From assembly GCA_027488265.1 (NCBI GenBank), contig JAIYCA010000113.1:1-11974 (forward strand): a stretch of DNA of 11,974 bases, given 5' to 3'. Within the stretch, counting starts at the first letter, position 1. Each line of letters starts with the position of its first letter. This DNA comes from Planctomycetaceae bacterium (GTDB lineage: Bacteria > Planctomycetota > Phycisphaerae > Phycisphaerales > SM1A02). A program made the translations under genes and the position numbers. Positions 1-7,380 of the stretch are shown here, piece by piece. The notes under the pieces were generated by a model that saw only the letters and a list, made by a program, of their open reading frames with translations, made no database searches and had not been told where the DNA came from.

Positions 1-899
1 ACCTTCGAGACATACGCCTCGCCGAGCGCTTCGGTCACGCCGCCGCCAAGGACGACACAGTCAATCGACAGCATCGTGACGACATTCGCAATCGCGATGC
101 CGAGAAACTCAGCACTTCGATCGACAACCTTGCGCGCGAGTTCGTCTTCCCGCTCGTAGGCGCGCGCGATCGTCGACGAGCCGAGCGCCGCATCGATCCC
201 GCGCTCGCCGCCCTTCTCCCCTTTCTCGCCGTCCTTCTCGCCAAGTTTCTCCGCGATCAACTTGTGAAGGATTGACTCAGGGTGCATCGGAAGCAGCCGA
301 CGAATCGCGTTCACGATGCCCGTGCGCGAGCAAATGTCTTCAACGGTCATGAAGCCAGGCTGTCCGGCGGGGAAGAGAATGACGTGCCCAATTTCACCAG
401 CGGTGTGTCGCGGACCGCGCCAGAGACCGCCGCCGAGCACAAGCCCCGCACCAACGCCCGTCCCAACCCAAACCGCGAGGACGTTCGAGCGCCCGCGCGC
501 TGCGCCAAGTTGCAGTTCGCCCCACGCGGCGACATTCACGTCGTTGTCGAGTGCCACGGGTACGCGCAGCTCCTTCGCAAGCATCTCGCGGAGCGGCACG
601 TTTTCCCAGCCGAGATTGCCTGCCTTGATCACGAGGCCCTTCTCGAAATCGACCGCGCTCGGCGCACCGACTCCCACAGCGAAGAGTTTCTCGCGCGGCA
701 CGCGGCCATCATCGAGCGCACGACCGACGCCTTCGCAGAGTCGACGAATCACTTCGTCGCGCCCTTCGTGCGCCTTCGTCTTGCGCTTCGCGCGACCGAC
801 AACTCTGCCCTCGGCGTTCACAACGCCGATTTGCATGTTGGTTCCACCGAGGTCGACACCGACCACGACCATGTCCTTCGGAATGCCTGCGATCCTCAT
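1..899 (-). CDS. ROK-family sugar kinase (glucokinase-like), 3' end cut by the window edge
   Basis: Cytoplasmic ATP-dependent sugar kinase of the ROK family (ROK = repressor, ORF, kinase). 299 residues are visible, so roughly the last 20-40 are probably missing. Seen: the phosphate-binding motif DLGGTNMQIG at residues 16-25, the catalytic-base segment VPVALDNDVNVAAWGE at 113-128 (Asp120 as the likely base), the Gly-rich GTGVGAGL at 146-153, and HTAGEIGH at 165-172, whose Glu169 and His172 match sugar-binding positions. The family's CxCGxxGCxE zinc motif should follow that His, but here the stretch reads FPAGQPGF and only one Cys (190) is present. There is no N-terminal DNA-binding domain, which favours a kinase over a NagC/XylR-type repressor. 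Start: ATG at 899 overlaps a duplicated junction with the RND gene and has GAGG five bases upstream. ATG at 872 (MVVVGVDLGG) fits the usual family N-terminus about as well. Residues 220-234 are a Gly-Glu-Lys-rich insertion. Substrate cannot be told from sequence. Confidence 0.88.
   Translation of the reverse strand, partial: MRIAGIPKDMVVVGVDLGGTNMQIGVVNAEGRVVGRAKRKTKAHEGRDEVIRRLCEGVGRALDDGRVPREKLFAVGVGAPSAVDFEKGLVIKAGNLGWENVPLREMLAKELRVPVALDNDVNVAAWGELQLGAARGRSNVLAVWVGTGVGAGLVLGGGLWRGPRHTAGEIGHVILFPAGQPGFMTVEDICSRTGIVNAIRRLLPMHPESILHKLIAEKLGEKDGEKGEKGGERGIDAALGSSTIARAYEREDELARKVVDRSAEFLGIAIANVVTMLSIDCVVLGGGVTEALGEAYVSK
198..242 (-). repeat. Gly-Glu-Lys low-complexity insertion in the ROK kinase
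   Basis: Residues 220-234 of the kinase read GEKDGEKGEKGGERG, built from degenerate GGCGAGAAG-like units. The stretch is highly charged, flexible and absent from the ROK fold as I know it. It lies between the C-lobe helices just before IDAALGSST. It looks like an in-frame slippage expansion on a surface loop. Confidence 0.7.
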
Positions 900-910
900 G
901 CGATCCTCAT
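889..910 (-). repeat. 11-bp tandem duplication at the RND/ROK junction, encoding a mini-ORF MRIA-stop
   Basis: Two identical 11-mers (ATGAGGATCGC on the minus strand) lie head to tail at 900-910 and 889-899. The first copy's ATGA (907-910) contains the RND stop codon TGA (907-909) and an ATG that opens a four-codon ORF, ATG AGG ATC GCA TGA. That ORF's TGA lies in the second copy's ATGA (896-899), whose ATG starts the ROK kinase. With one copy removed, the RND stop and ROK start would be a classical ATGA overlap in the same kinase frame. The first copy also supplies GAGG at 905-908, five bases before the ROK ATG. Whether the mini-ORF is translated is unknown. Confidence 0.85.
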
Positions 911-3900
911 GGTGCCGAGTGTACTGTCGGCTCGTGAGCGTCCTGTTCACCGTGCTTGCCTGCGCCACGGTCGCCGTGCCAGAGCCGACGAACGAATCCC
1001 AGCACGTCGTCGATGATCATGAGATTGGCCGGCAGAATGATGAGCGTGAGAATCGTTGCGGAGAGCAGCCCAGCTGCGATCGAAATCCCCATCGGGATCA
1101 GGAAGCGCGCTTGGAACGACTCCTCGAGGAGCAGCGGAAGAATCCCGAAGATCGTCGTACCCGTCGTCAGCAAAATCGGACGAAGTCGCGACGCGCCCGA
1201 GTTCAGGAGCGCCTCTTCATGACTCTCGCCATCGCGCATGCGCTCGTTCGCGAATTCAACCAGAATCAGCGAGTTGTTCACGACGATGCCTGAAAGCGCG
1301 ACCGTGCCGATGAGCGAGAGGAACGTGAGTTCGTAGCCCATCACCATGTGGCCCCACACAACGCCGATGAGGCCGAACGGAATCGCAATCATCACCGCGA
1401 GCGGTTGCGTGTACGTACCGAAGAGCCACGCGAGCACGACGTAAATCAGTACGAGCGCCGCAGCAAACGCGTATGGCAGCGAGTTAAACGCATCCGCGAG
1501 ATCTTTCTGTCGACCCGCTTCGCCGATATCGATGCCGGGCATATCACGCTGAATCGCCGCGAGTTCGGGCGCGAGCGCGCGCGTGATGTCTTCAGGAATC
1601 GTGCCCGCGCCGCAATCTGCGGTGACGGTGATCGCGCGCTGTCGATCGACGCGCTTCACCGCGGCGTACGCGTTGTCTTCGGTGACATCTGCAACTTCCG
1701 CGAGCGGCACGCGGCCACCTGCTGGCGTCGCGATCCACAGATCCGTCACCGAGTCGATGCGTGCGCGCGAGGCTTCATCGAGGCGAACGCGCACATCGAT
1801 ATCTTCACGATCAGCCGAATAGGTGTGCGCGTCGAGGCCGAAGAGAATGCCGCGCACTTGCCGCGCGACATCGACGGTGTTCAGTCCCATCGCAGCAGCG
1901 CCTTCACGAAGTTTCACTTGCAACTCACGCTGCGTGCTGAAGTCGTCGTCGTTGATCGAGTAAACGCCCTCAAAGCGGGCAAGCGCGGTCTTCAATCGAT
2001 CTGCCGCCGCGCGCGCAAGGACGGGGTCGTCCGAACGAATCTGGTAGGTGATGTCCGCGCCCGCGGGGCCGCCAGAAATCTCAGAGTATGTCACGCTCTC
2101 TGCTTCATCGACGGAGCCAATCGCTGCGCGCACTTCATTCATCACCGTGCCCGAATCACGCGAGCGCGTTTCGACGGGATAGAGCTCGACGAAAATCTGC
2201 GCGATATGTGCGGCGTTGGCGTCAGGTTGCCCCGTTTCAAAGTTCGTGCTTTGACCCAGAATCGAAGAGTAGCCACTGATTTCCGCGGGGCCCTTGAGCG
2301 CATCTTCGAAGCGGCGCACCACCGCCGCCGTCGCATCTTGCGTGGAGCCAATCGGCAGACGAATGTCGACGATGACCGTTTCGGTGTCTTCCGCCGGAAG
2401 GAACACAAACGGTAAGCGTCCACCAGCAATCAAACCGAGGCTCGCGATGAGCACGCCAAGCGTGAGGCCCGTAGCGGCGTAGCGATGTCGCACGCAATAG
2501 CGCGCAAAGCGCAGATACGCGCGTTGCACCGAGGGAACGAAGTGATCTTCGCGCCAATTCTCGAAGCGGCCCCACGTTCGTGCGAGCCAGTTCGCACGAC
2601 GTTCGCGCATGCCGTGAATGGCGTGCGCCATGTGCGCGGGAAGAATGACCATCGTCTCGACGACACTCGAGCCAAGCGCGACGGCGGCCACAATCGGCAG
2701 CGCGGACAAGAGATCGCCCATGCGACCCGCGATGTACGCGAGCGGCAGGAACGCGAGAATGATCGTGGTCGCGTTGGTGACGATCGGCCAGAAGACGCTC
2801 TTCGTACCTTCGATCGCGGCTTTCCCGGGATCGCGACCACCTTGAGCACGCTGCATGATGATGTCGGCAACGACGATCGCATCGTCGGCCAGCATGCCGA
2901 CAACGATGAGCAGTCCGAACATCGTGACGAGGTTCAGCGTGACGCCGAGCAGCCACATCGTGAGTGCCGTGCATCCGATCGAGACGAAAATGCCCGACAT
3001 CACCCACCACGCGGCGCGGACATTCATGAAGAGGACCATCACGATCAACACGAGCACAGAGCCCTGCAGCGCGTCGTTCGTGAGGAGATCGAGGCGACCT
3101 TCGATGATGCGCGCGAGATCGTTGTGTCCCGCGATCGCGCATGGCAGCGGGTTGTTGCGGTTCGCTGCTTCGCCGAGCGTGTAGCCGCGTTCGCGATCAG
3201 AACCGTTGAGAAGCCCAGTCAGTCGATTCCAAACGCTCGCCGGTTGAAGCGCTTCGCCGTTGCGCGCCGCGACATACCCGCGCACCATTTCTGCGATGCG
3301 CACCGCGTCTTCATCGGGACCTTTGAAGATGACGAGACTCGTCGCGGGCTTACCGTTGTAGCGACGCACAACTTGCTCGTCCGCGAAGCTCTCGACGACC
3401 TTCGCGACGTCGCCAACCGCAACAACTTGACCGCCTGACGTCGCTTTCAGCGGAATCGCGCGAATCGCATCCGCGCGCTCGGCCGCACCGAGTGTGCGGA
3501 CGCCAACATTCGTGCCGCCGGTGCGCATCGTGCCCGATGGCACTTCCGCCATCCACGCCTGCACGACATCGGCCACTTGCGAGAGCCGCAGTCCGTGCCG
3601 CGCGAGAGCCGCGCGATCGACATCGACGCGAATTTCATACGGCCGTGCGCCGGTGAGAACGAGTGTTCCCATCCCAGGCAGCGTGCGGAGTTCATCGCCC
3701 ACTTGCCGCGCCGCGCGCTTGAGCGCTTCTTCACCCGCGTCGCCGAACAGCGTGACGATCATCACGGGGAAATTCGGCTTGAGTTCGGTCACGCGGATGC
3801 GTTCCGCATCGGCGGGAAGATCTTGCAGCGAGTCGATCGCGATGCGAATGTCTTCGATGCCTTGGTTGATGTCGGCGCCATCATCGAACTCGACGACGAT

Positions 3901-4170
3901 GCCACCGCCGCCCTCGACGAGGTTCGACGAAACCTTGCGTGCGCCTTCGACGTCGATGACGACGTCCTCGATCTTGCGCGCCATCGCCTCTTCGACTTCG
4001 GCAGGGCTCGCACCTGGATAGATGATCGCGATGCGCGCGGCTTCAGGCTCAACCGCCGGGAAAAATTCGCGGCGCATCAAGAGCAGCGCGGCGACTCCTC
4101 CGACGACGAGGAACCACATCAAAAGACTGCCGAAGACGGGGCGTTTGACGCCAAACGTGATGAAGTCCAT
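907..4170 (-). CDS. RND-type efflux permease (HAE1/AcrB-like), inner membrane
   Basis: Proton-driven inner-membrane pump of the resistance-nodulation-division superfamily, 1087 residues. It would work as a trimer with the adaptor encoded just upstream and an outer-membrane channel not present here. Seen: TM1 at about residues 11-32 after the short MDFITFGVKRPV start, two large periplasmic loops, TM2-6 around 366-513, TM7 near 566-585 and TM8-12 near 898-1050. TM4 carries the proton-relay pair Asp429-Asp430 (GMLADDAIVVAD). In TM10, AcrB's Lys940 corresponds to Asn965 (GIVVNNSLILVEFA). Residues about 303-347 form an extra stretch just before TM2 compared with AcrB. The tail after 1058 is hydrophilic. 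Start is supported by GGAG at 4178-4181, seven bases upstream and directly after the adaptor stop (12-base gap). The stop overlaps the duplicated start of the ROK gene. Substrate is not deducible; multidrug or lipid-like compounds are both possible. Confidence 0.95.
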   Translation of the reverse strand: MDFITFGVKRPVFGSLLMWFLVVGGVAALLLMRREFFPAVEPEAARIAIIYPGASPAEVEEAMARKIEDVVIDVEGARKVSSNLVEGGGGIVVEFDDGADINQGIEDIRIAIDSLQDLPADAERIRVTELKPNFPVMIVTLFGDAGEEALKRAARQVGDELRTLPGMGTLVLTGARPYEIRVDVDRAALARHGLRLSQVADVVQAWMAEVPSGTMRTGGTNVGVRTLGAAERADAIRAIPLKATSGGQVVAVGDVAKVVESFADEQVVRRYNGKPATSLVIFKGPDEDAVRIAEMVRGYVAARNGEALQPASVWNRLTGLLNGSDRERGYTLGEAANRNNPLPCAIAGHNDLARIIEGRLDLLTNDALQGSVLVLIVMVLFMNVRAAWWVMSGIFVSIGCTALTMWLLGVTLNLVTMFGLLIVVGMLADDAIVVADIIMQRAQGGRDPGKAAIEGTKSVFWPIVTNATTIILAFLPLAYIAGRMGDLLSALPIVAAVALGSSVVETMVILPAHMAHAIHGMRERRANWLARTWGRFENWREDHFVPSVQRAYLRFARYCVRHRYAATGLTLGVLIASLGLIAGGRLPFVFLPAEDTETVIVDIRLPIGSTQDATAAVVRRFEDALKGPAEISGYSSILGQSTNFETGQPDANAAHIAQIFVELYPVETRSRDSGTVMNEVRAAIGSVDEAESVTYSEISGGPAGADITYQIRSDDPVLARAAADRLKTALARFEGVYSINDDDFSTQRELQVKLREGAAAMGLNTVDVARQVRGILFGLDAHTYSADREDIDVRVRLDEASRARIDSVTDLWIATPAGGRVPLAEVADVTEDNAYAAVKRVDRQRAITVTADCGAGTIPEDITRALAPELAAIQRDMPGIDIGEAGRQKDLADAFNSLPYAFAAALVLIYVVLAWLFGTYTQPLAVMIAIPFGLIGVVWGHMVMGYELTFLSLIGTVALSGIVVNNSLILVEFANERMRDGESHEEALLNSGASRLRPILLTTGTTIFGILPLLLEESFQARFLIPMGISIAAGLLSATILTLIILPANLMIIDDVLGFVRRLWHGDRGAGKHGEQDAHEPTVHSAP

Positions 4171-4182
4171 AGATCGTCTCCG

Positions 4183-5508
4183 TCAGGGGGCGTTGGTGTC
4201 GGGCTTCAACCCAACTTCGCCAGTGCGAACGGGAACGACTGGTGCGCCTTCACGAATGCGGCGCGAACCATCAAGCACCACGAGTGCGTCGGTGGGCAAC
4301 GGTTCTTTGAGCACGATCCACTCGGTGTCGGGAAGCGTCGGCGCGAGTTGGCCGGAGAACCCGAACTCGACTTCAACAGGCACGCCGCGCGCGAGGCCAT
4401 CGCGCACCACGAGAATGCGCCCGCCGCTGATCGCGCGACGAGGAACAAGTGTGCGCGGGCGTGCGTCGCTTGCGGCAACTTCGGCCTCGACGAAAGAACC
4501 TGGCGCGATCGCGTCGCTGCCCGACGCTTCGGCGTACACCGTCATCGTGCGCGTGGAAGCATCATCTTCAGGTGCGATGCGCGCGACACGCGCTTCGACG
4601 CTCGTTGCACCCGCGCGATCAGCGCGAAGCGAAACACGATCGCCAACGCGAATGAACGGACGCGCCTGCGCGGGGAGCAAGATCGGAATCTCAAGTTGGC
4701 GCGGATCAACGATGCGCGCGACGAGCGCGCCAGCAGCGGCCATTTCGCCCGGATCAAGCGGCGCGGTCTGCACGACGCCCGCCATCGGAGCTCGCACCAC
4801 CGAGCGCTCGAGGGACAGACGCGCGAGGTCGCGCGCTGCCTCTTGGCGCGCTCTTTCAGCGAGCAACGCCGCCCGTTGGAGCGGCAACTTCTGCGATGCG
4901 TCGCGTGCCGCAATCAACGCACGCTCCGAAAGAATCGCAGCGCCGCGTGCACGATCGACTTCGCGCGCAACGGCGGCGTCTTGCGACGCGGCTTTCCGCA
5001 CGCGCTCGAGATCGTTCGTTGCCATCTGCGCATCTTCTTCCGCGAGTTCAAGCGCGCGACGGAGCGAACTCTCGTCAAGCGCCAACATCGAGAGTTGCGC
5101 GTCGATTCCCTTGATCGCTTCTTCCGAAATGTTGAGTTGCCGACGAAAGTCGCTCTCATCGAGCGTCACGAGCGGCTCACCCGCTTCGACCGTCGCGCCT
5201 TCGCGGTAATTCGGATGCGCGGTGGCAACCGTCGCGGAAACCCGCGCGGGCACGTCCGCCGCATCAAGCGCGCGCGCTTGCCCGAACGCGCGAAATCGTC
5301 GACCAACCGCCTGCGTGATCGGCTCGGAGACGACAAGCCGCAGCCGACCCGTTTGCGACGGATCGCTCGCCGGCGGTTGCGGGCGCGTGTTGTAAAGCCA
5401 CGCGTAGATACCCACACCGATTCCGACGAACGTCAGTGCAAGCGCGACCCGCAGAAAGAACGCGAGAACTCGAGCGATGGGACGGGGCGTGCTGGCGGAC
5501 GAAGTCAT
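4183..5508 (-). CDS. RND periplasmic adaptor (membrane fusion protein, HlyD/AcrA family)
   Basis: Periplasmic adaptor linking the RND permease to an outer-membrane channel, 441 residues. Seen: a single membrane segment at about residues 11-38 with no lipobox Cys, so it is membrane-anchored rather than a lipoprotein. Then come a first lipoyl half-motif (YREGATVEAGEPLVTLD, 101-117), an Ala/Glu/Arg-rich alpha-helical hairpin (about 121-232), the second lipoyl half-motif (LERSVVRAPMAGVV, 233-246), a beta-barrel domain (about 265-345) and a membrane-proximal domain (to about 430). First gene of the operon; the RND gene starts 12 bases after its stop. The start ATG at 5508 has no Shine-Dalgarno: the preceding bases on the coding strand are pyrimidine-rich (CTCTTCCCCTTC). 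A TATACT box lies at 5519-5524, so a very short or absent leader is possible. Confidence 0.93.
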   Translation of the reverse strand: MTSSASTPRPIARVLAFFLRVALALTFVGIGVGIYAWLYNTRPQPPASDPSQTGRLRLVVSEPITQAVGRRFRAFGQARALDAADVPARVSATVATAHPNYREGATVEAGEPLVTLDESDFRRQLNISEEAIKGIDAQLSMLALDESSLRRALELAEEDAQMATNDLERVRKAASQDAAVAREVDRARGAAILSERALIAARDASQKLPLQRAALLAERARQEAARDLARLSLERSVVRAPMAGVVQTAPLDPGEMAAAGALVARIVDPRQLEIPILLPAQARPFIRVGDRVSLRADRAGATSVEARVARIAPEDDASTRTMTVYAEASGSDAIAPGSFVEAEVAASDARPRTLVPRRAISGGRILVVRDGLARGVPVEVEFGFSGQLAPTLPDTEWIVLKEPLPTDALVVLDGSRRIREGAPVVPVRTGEVGLKPDTNAP

Positions 5509-5568
5509 GAAGGGGAAGAGTATAGGTCAAGGCCTCTTGCCAACCGCGTGTCTGCTACCTTTCGGAGC
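5509..5568. promoter_or_regulatory. Divergent intergenic region between the efflux operon and gatCA
   Basis: Only 60 bases separate the two divergent start codons, so promoters for both operons must lie here or extend into coding sequence. On the minus strand TATACT (5519-5524) is the best -10-like hexamer and would start RNA only a few bases before the adaptor ATG. No -35 at the usual spacing is convincing; TTGGCA is about 13 bases upstream. On the plus strand I find no clear -35/-10 pair. GGAG at 5564-5567 lies only one base before the gatC ATG, unusually close for a ribosome-binding site. Confidence 0.3.
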
Positions 5569-5877
5569 ATGGCTGAAGCTTTGACAGACGCTGACATCAA
5601 GAAGATTGCGAAACTCTCGCGGCTGAGTTTGCCGGATTCGCAGGTGGGTCAAGTTCGGACGCAGTTGAGTTCGATTCTTGGCCACATCGCGAAACTCCAA
5701 GCGCTTCCAACCGAGGGCGTCGAACCGATGGCGCATCCGATGAAAATCGTGAATCGCCTCGGCGCCGATGAGCCAAAGGCGTGCATGCCCGTCGAGGAAC
5801 TGTTGAAGAACGCGCCGGCGGTTGAGGACCGCTATCTCGCTGTTCCGAAGGTTCTCGGCGAAGGAGGTGGCGCGTGA
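5569..5877 (+). CDS. gatC: Asp-tRNA(Asn)/Glu-tRNA(Gln) amidotransferase subunit C
   Basis: Small subunit of the GatCAB amidotransferase, which converts Glu-tRNA(Gln) and/or Asp-tRNA(Asn) to the amidated forms. GatC wraps around GatA and GatB and stabilises the complex. The 102-residue length is normal. Seen: the family start pattern, with LTDADIKKIAKLSRLSL at residues 5-21, a central amphipathic helix (QVGQVRTQLSSILGHIAKL) and the C-terminal segment NAPAVEDRYLAVPKVL typical of GatC ends. ATG at 5569 gives the expected N-terminus; an in-frame GTG at 5548 would only add residues not typical of the family. Its TGA overlaps the GTG start of gatA (GTGA, 5874-5877), and the gatA ribosome-binding site lies inside the gatC 3' end, so the two are translationally coupled. 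No gatB follows. Confidence 0.93.
   Translation: MAEALTDADIKKIAKLSRLSLPDSQVGQVRTQLSSILGHIAKLQALPTEGVEPMAHPMKIVNRLGADEPKACMPVEELLKNAPAVEDRYLAVPKVLGEGGGA
5861..5869 (+). promoter_or_regulatory. Strong Shine-Dalgarno for gatA
   Basis: AAGGAGGTG, a near-perfect match to the anti-Shine-Dalgarno sequence, ends four bases before the GTG at 5874. It lies inside the last codons of gatC (GEGGGA), and fixes the GTG as the gatA start. Confidence 0.85.
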
Positions 5878-7361
5878 GTGCTGCCGAGAATCTGTCGCCA
5901 AGTTTGGTCGCTTCTGCCGCGAAGCCGCTCGTTGAAATCTGCGCGGATGTGCGCGCGGGTCGCACGACCGCACGAAGCCGCGTGGATCACTTCCTCGCGC
6001 GGATCGCCGCGCATGATGGCGCGATTCACGCCTTCAACGAGATCCACGCCGACGCCGCGCGCGCCGCTGCCGATGCGGTGGACGCTCAAGTGAAGGCCGG
6101 TCGCGGTCAAGACTTGCCGCTCGCGGGCGCGGTCATTGCGATCAAAGACAACATCGTGATGCGCGAGGGCAAGACGACATGCTCGTCGAAGATGCTCGCG
6201 AACTACCGCTCGCCGTTCGATGCGACGGTGATTGAACGCTTGCGCGCGGCGGGTGCGATTTTCATTGGAAAGACGAACCTCGACGAGTTCGCGATGGGTT
6301 CTTCGACCGAGAACAGCGCGTTCGGCGCGACGCGAAATCCGTGGGATACCGCGCGCGTTCCGGGCGGAAGTTCCGGCGGAAGCGCGGCTGCGGTCGCTGC
6401 TGGTTTCTGCGATGCGTCGCTTGGCTCGGATACTGGCGGCTCCATTCGACAACCCGCAGCGCTCTGCGGCTGCGTGGGTTTCAAGCCGACCTACGGCCGC
6501 GTGTCGCGCTACGGACTTGTTGCGTTCGGTTCAAGCCTCGACCAAATCGGACCGTTCGCGCATTCGGTGGCGGATGCGGCGCTCGTCTACGACGCGATCG
6601 TCGGTCGCGACGAACTCGATTCGACAAGTGCCGACGCCGAGTGTGCGCCGCTCGCCGCGAAGGTCGCGGAGCCGCTTCCGAAATTGCGTATTGGCGTGCC
6701 GCGTGAATACCGATCGAGCGCGAATGCGCCTGGTGTTGCGGCTGTACTGGATCGCGCACTCGCTGCGGCGAAGGCGCTCGGCGCGGAGATCGTCGACGTC
6801 GATCTTCCGTTGACCGACATCGGCATCTCGACCTACTACGTCATCGCGCCGGCAGAAGCGTCGTCGAATCTCGCGCGGTACGACGGCATTCGCTACGGAC
6901 ATCGCGCGAAACTCGCGCCCGGTGAAGATCTCGAGGCCCTTTATTCGAAATCGCGCGCGGAGGGCTTCGGCCCCGAAGTGCAGCGCCGCATTCTGCTCGG
7001 AACGTACGTGCTCAGCTCCGGCTACTACGACGCGTACTACAAGCGCGCGCTGCAGGCGCGGCGGCTCATCAAAGAGGAGTTCGACCGCGCGTTTGAGAAG
7101 TGCGACGTCGTGCTCGGCCCGACGTCGCCGGTCGTCGCGTTCCCCTTCGGCGGGAAGTCGGATCCGCTCTCGATGTACCTCTGCGACGTCTACACCGTGA
7201 ACACGAATATCGCTGGAATCCCGGGGATTTCGTTCAACGGCGGCTTCGCGGAGGAAGGCGGCGTGCAGCTCCCTGTCGGTCTTCAACTGCAAGCGCCAGC
7301 GTTCGCGGAAGAAACGCTCTTGCGCGCCGCGGCGATGCTCGAGCGTGCGTGCAAGAGTTGA
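5874..7361 (+). CDS. gatA: Asp-tRNA(Asn)/Glu-tRNA(Gln) amidotransferase subunit A
   Basis: Glutaminase subunit of GatCAB: it hydrolyses glutamine and releases ammonia for amidation of the mischarged tRNA bound by GatB. 495 residues, normal for GatA. Amidase-signature catalytic residues are all present: Lys91 in AVIAIKDNI, cis-Ser166 in VPGGSSGGSAAA, and nucleophile Ser190 in SDTGGSIRQPAALCG. Other hallmarks are TNLDEFAMGSSTENSAFG (134-151) and, near the C-terminus, NTNIAGIPGISFN followed by LPVGLQLQAP. The GTG start overlaps the gatC stop and is backed by a strong Shine-Dalgarno. The stop codon lies in the first copy of a 13-bp tandem duplication. Convergent with mutY. Confidence 0.97.
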   Translation: MSAAENLSPSLVASAAKPLVEICADVRAGRTTARSRVDHFLARIAAHDGAIHAFNEIHADAARAAADAVDAQVKAGRGQDLPLAGAVIAIKDNIVMREGKTTCSSKMLANYRSPFDATVIERLRAAGAIFIGKTNLDEFAMGSSTENSAFGATRNPWDTARVPGGSSGGSAAAVAAGFCDASLGSDTGGSIRQPAALCGCVGFKPTYGRVSRYGLVAFGSSLDQIGPFAHSVADAALVYDAIVGRDELDSTSADAECAPLAAKVAEPLPKLRIGVPREYRSSANAPGVAAVLDRALAAAKALGAEIVDVDLPLTDIGISTYYVIAPAEASSNLARYDGIRYGHRAKLAPGEDLEALYSKSRAEGFGPEVQRRILLGTYVLSSGYYDAYYKRALQARRLIKEEFDRAFEKCDVVLGPTSPVVAFPFGGKSDPLSMYLCDVYTVNTNIAGIPGISFNGGFAEEGGVQLPVGLQLQAPAFAEETLLRAAAMLERACKS

Positions 7362-7380
7362 GCGCGGGAGTTGAGCGCGC
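7355..7380 (+). repeat. 13-bp tandem duplication covering the gatA stop codon
   Basis: GAGTTGAGCGCGG (7355-7367) is followed directly by GAGTTGAGCGCGC (7368-7380), 12 of 13 bases identical. A weaker third echo (GGAGTTTGAGG) begins at about 7385. The first copy holds the gatA TGA at 7359-7361; the second repeats TGA at 7372-7374 in a different frame (the copies are offset by 13). It appears to be a slippage duplication of the gene end. Confidence 0.8.

Noticed and set aside
1348..3438. Long plus-strand frames opposite the RND gene (1348-2415 and 2485-3438)
   Set aside because: They are shadows of the RND coding sequence; no ribosome-binding site or domain signal is seen.
5525..5530. TTGACC on the minus strand as a -35 box for the efflux operon
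   Set aside because: It abuts TATACT with no spacer, so it cannot pair with it as a -35; no other -10 lies 16-18 bases downstream before the ATG.
3577..5877. 766-codon open frame on the plus strand running antisense to the adaptor and pump genes and into gatC
   Set aside because: Its upstream part is Arg/His/Asp-rich, with no domain pattern, and is complementary to two clear conserved genes. Only the last 102 codons (gatC) are real; the openness comes from high G+C.
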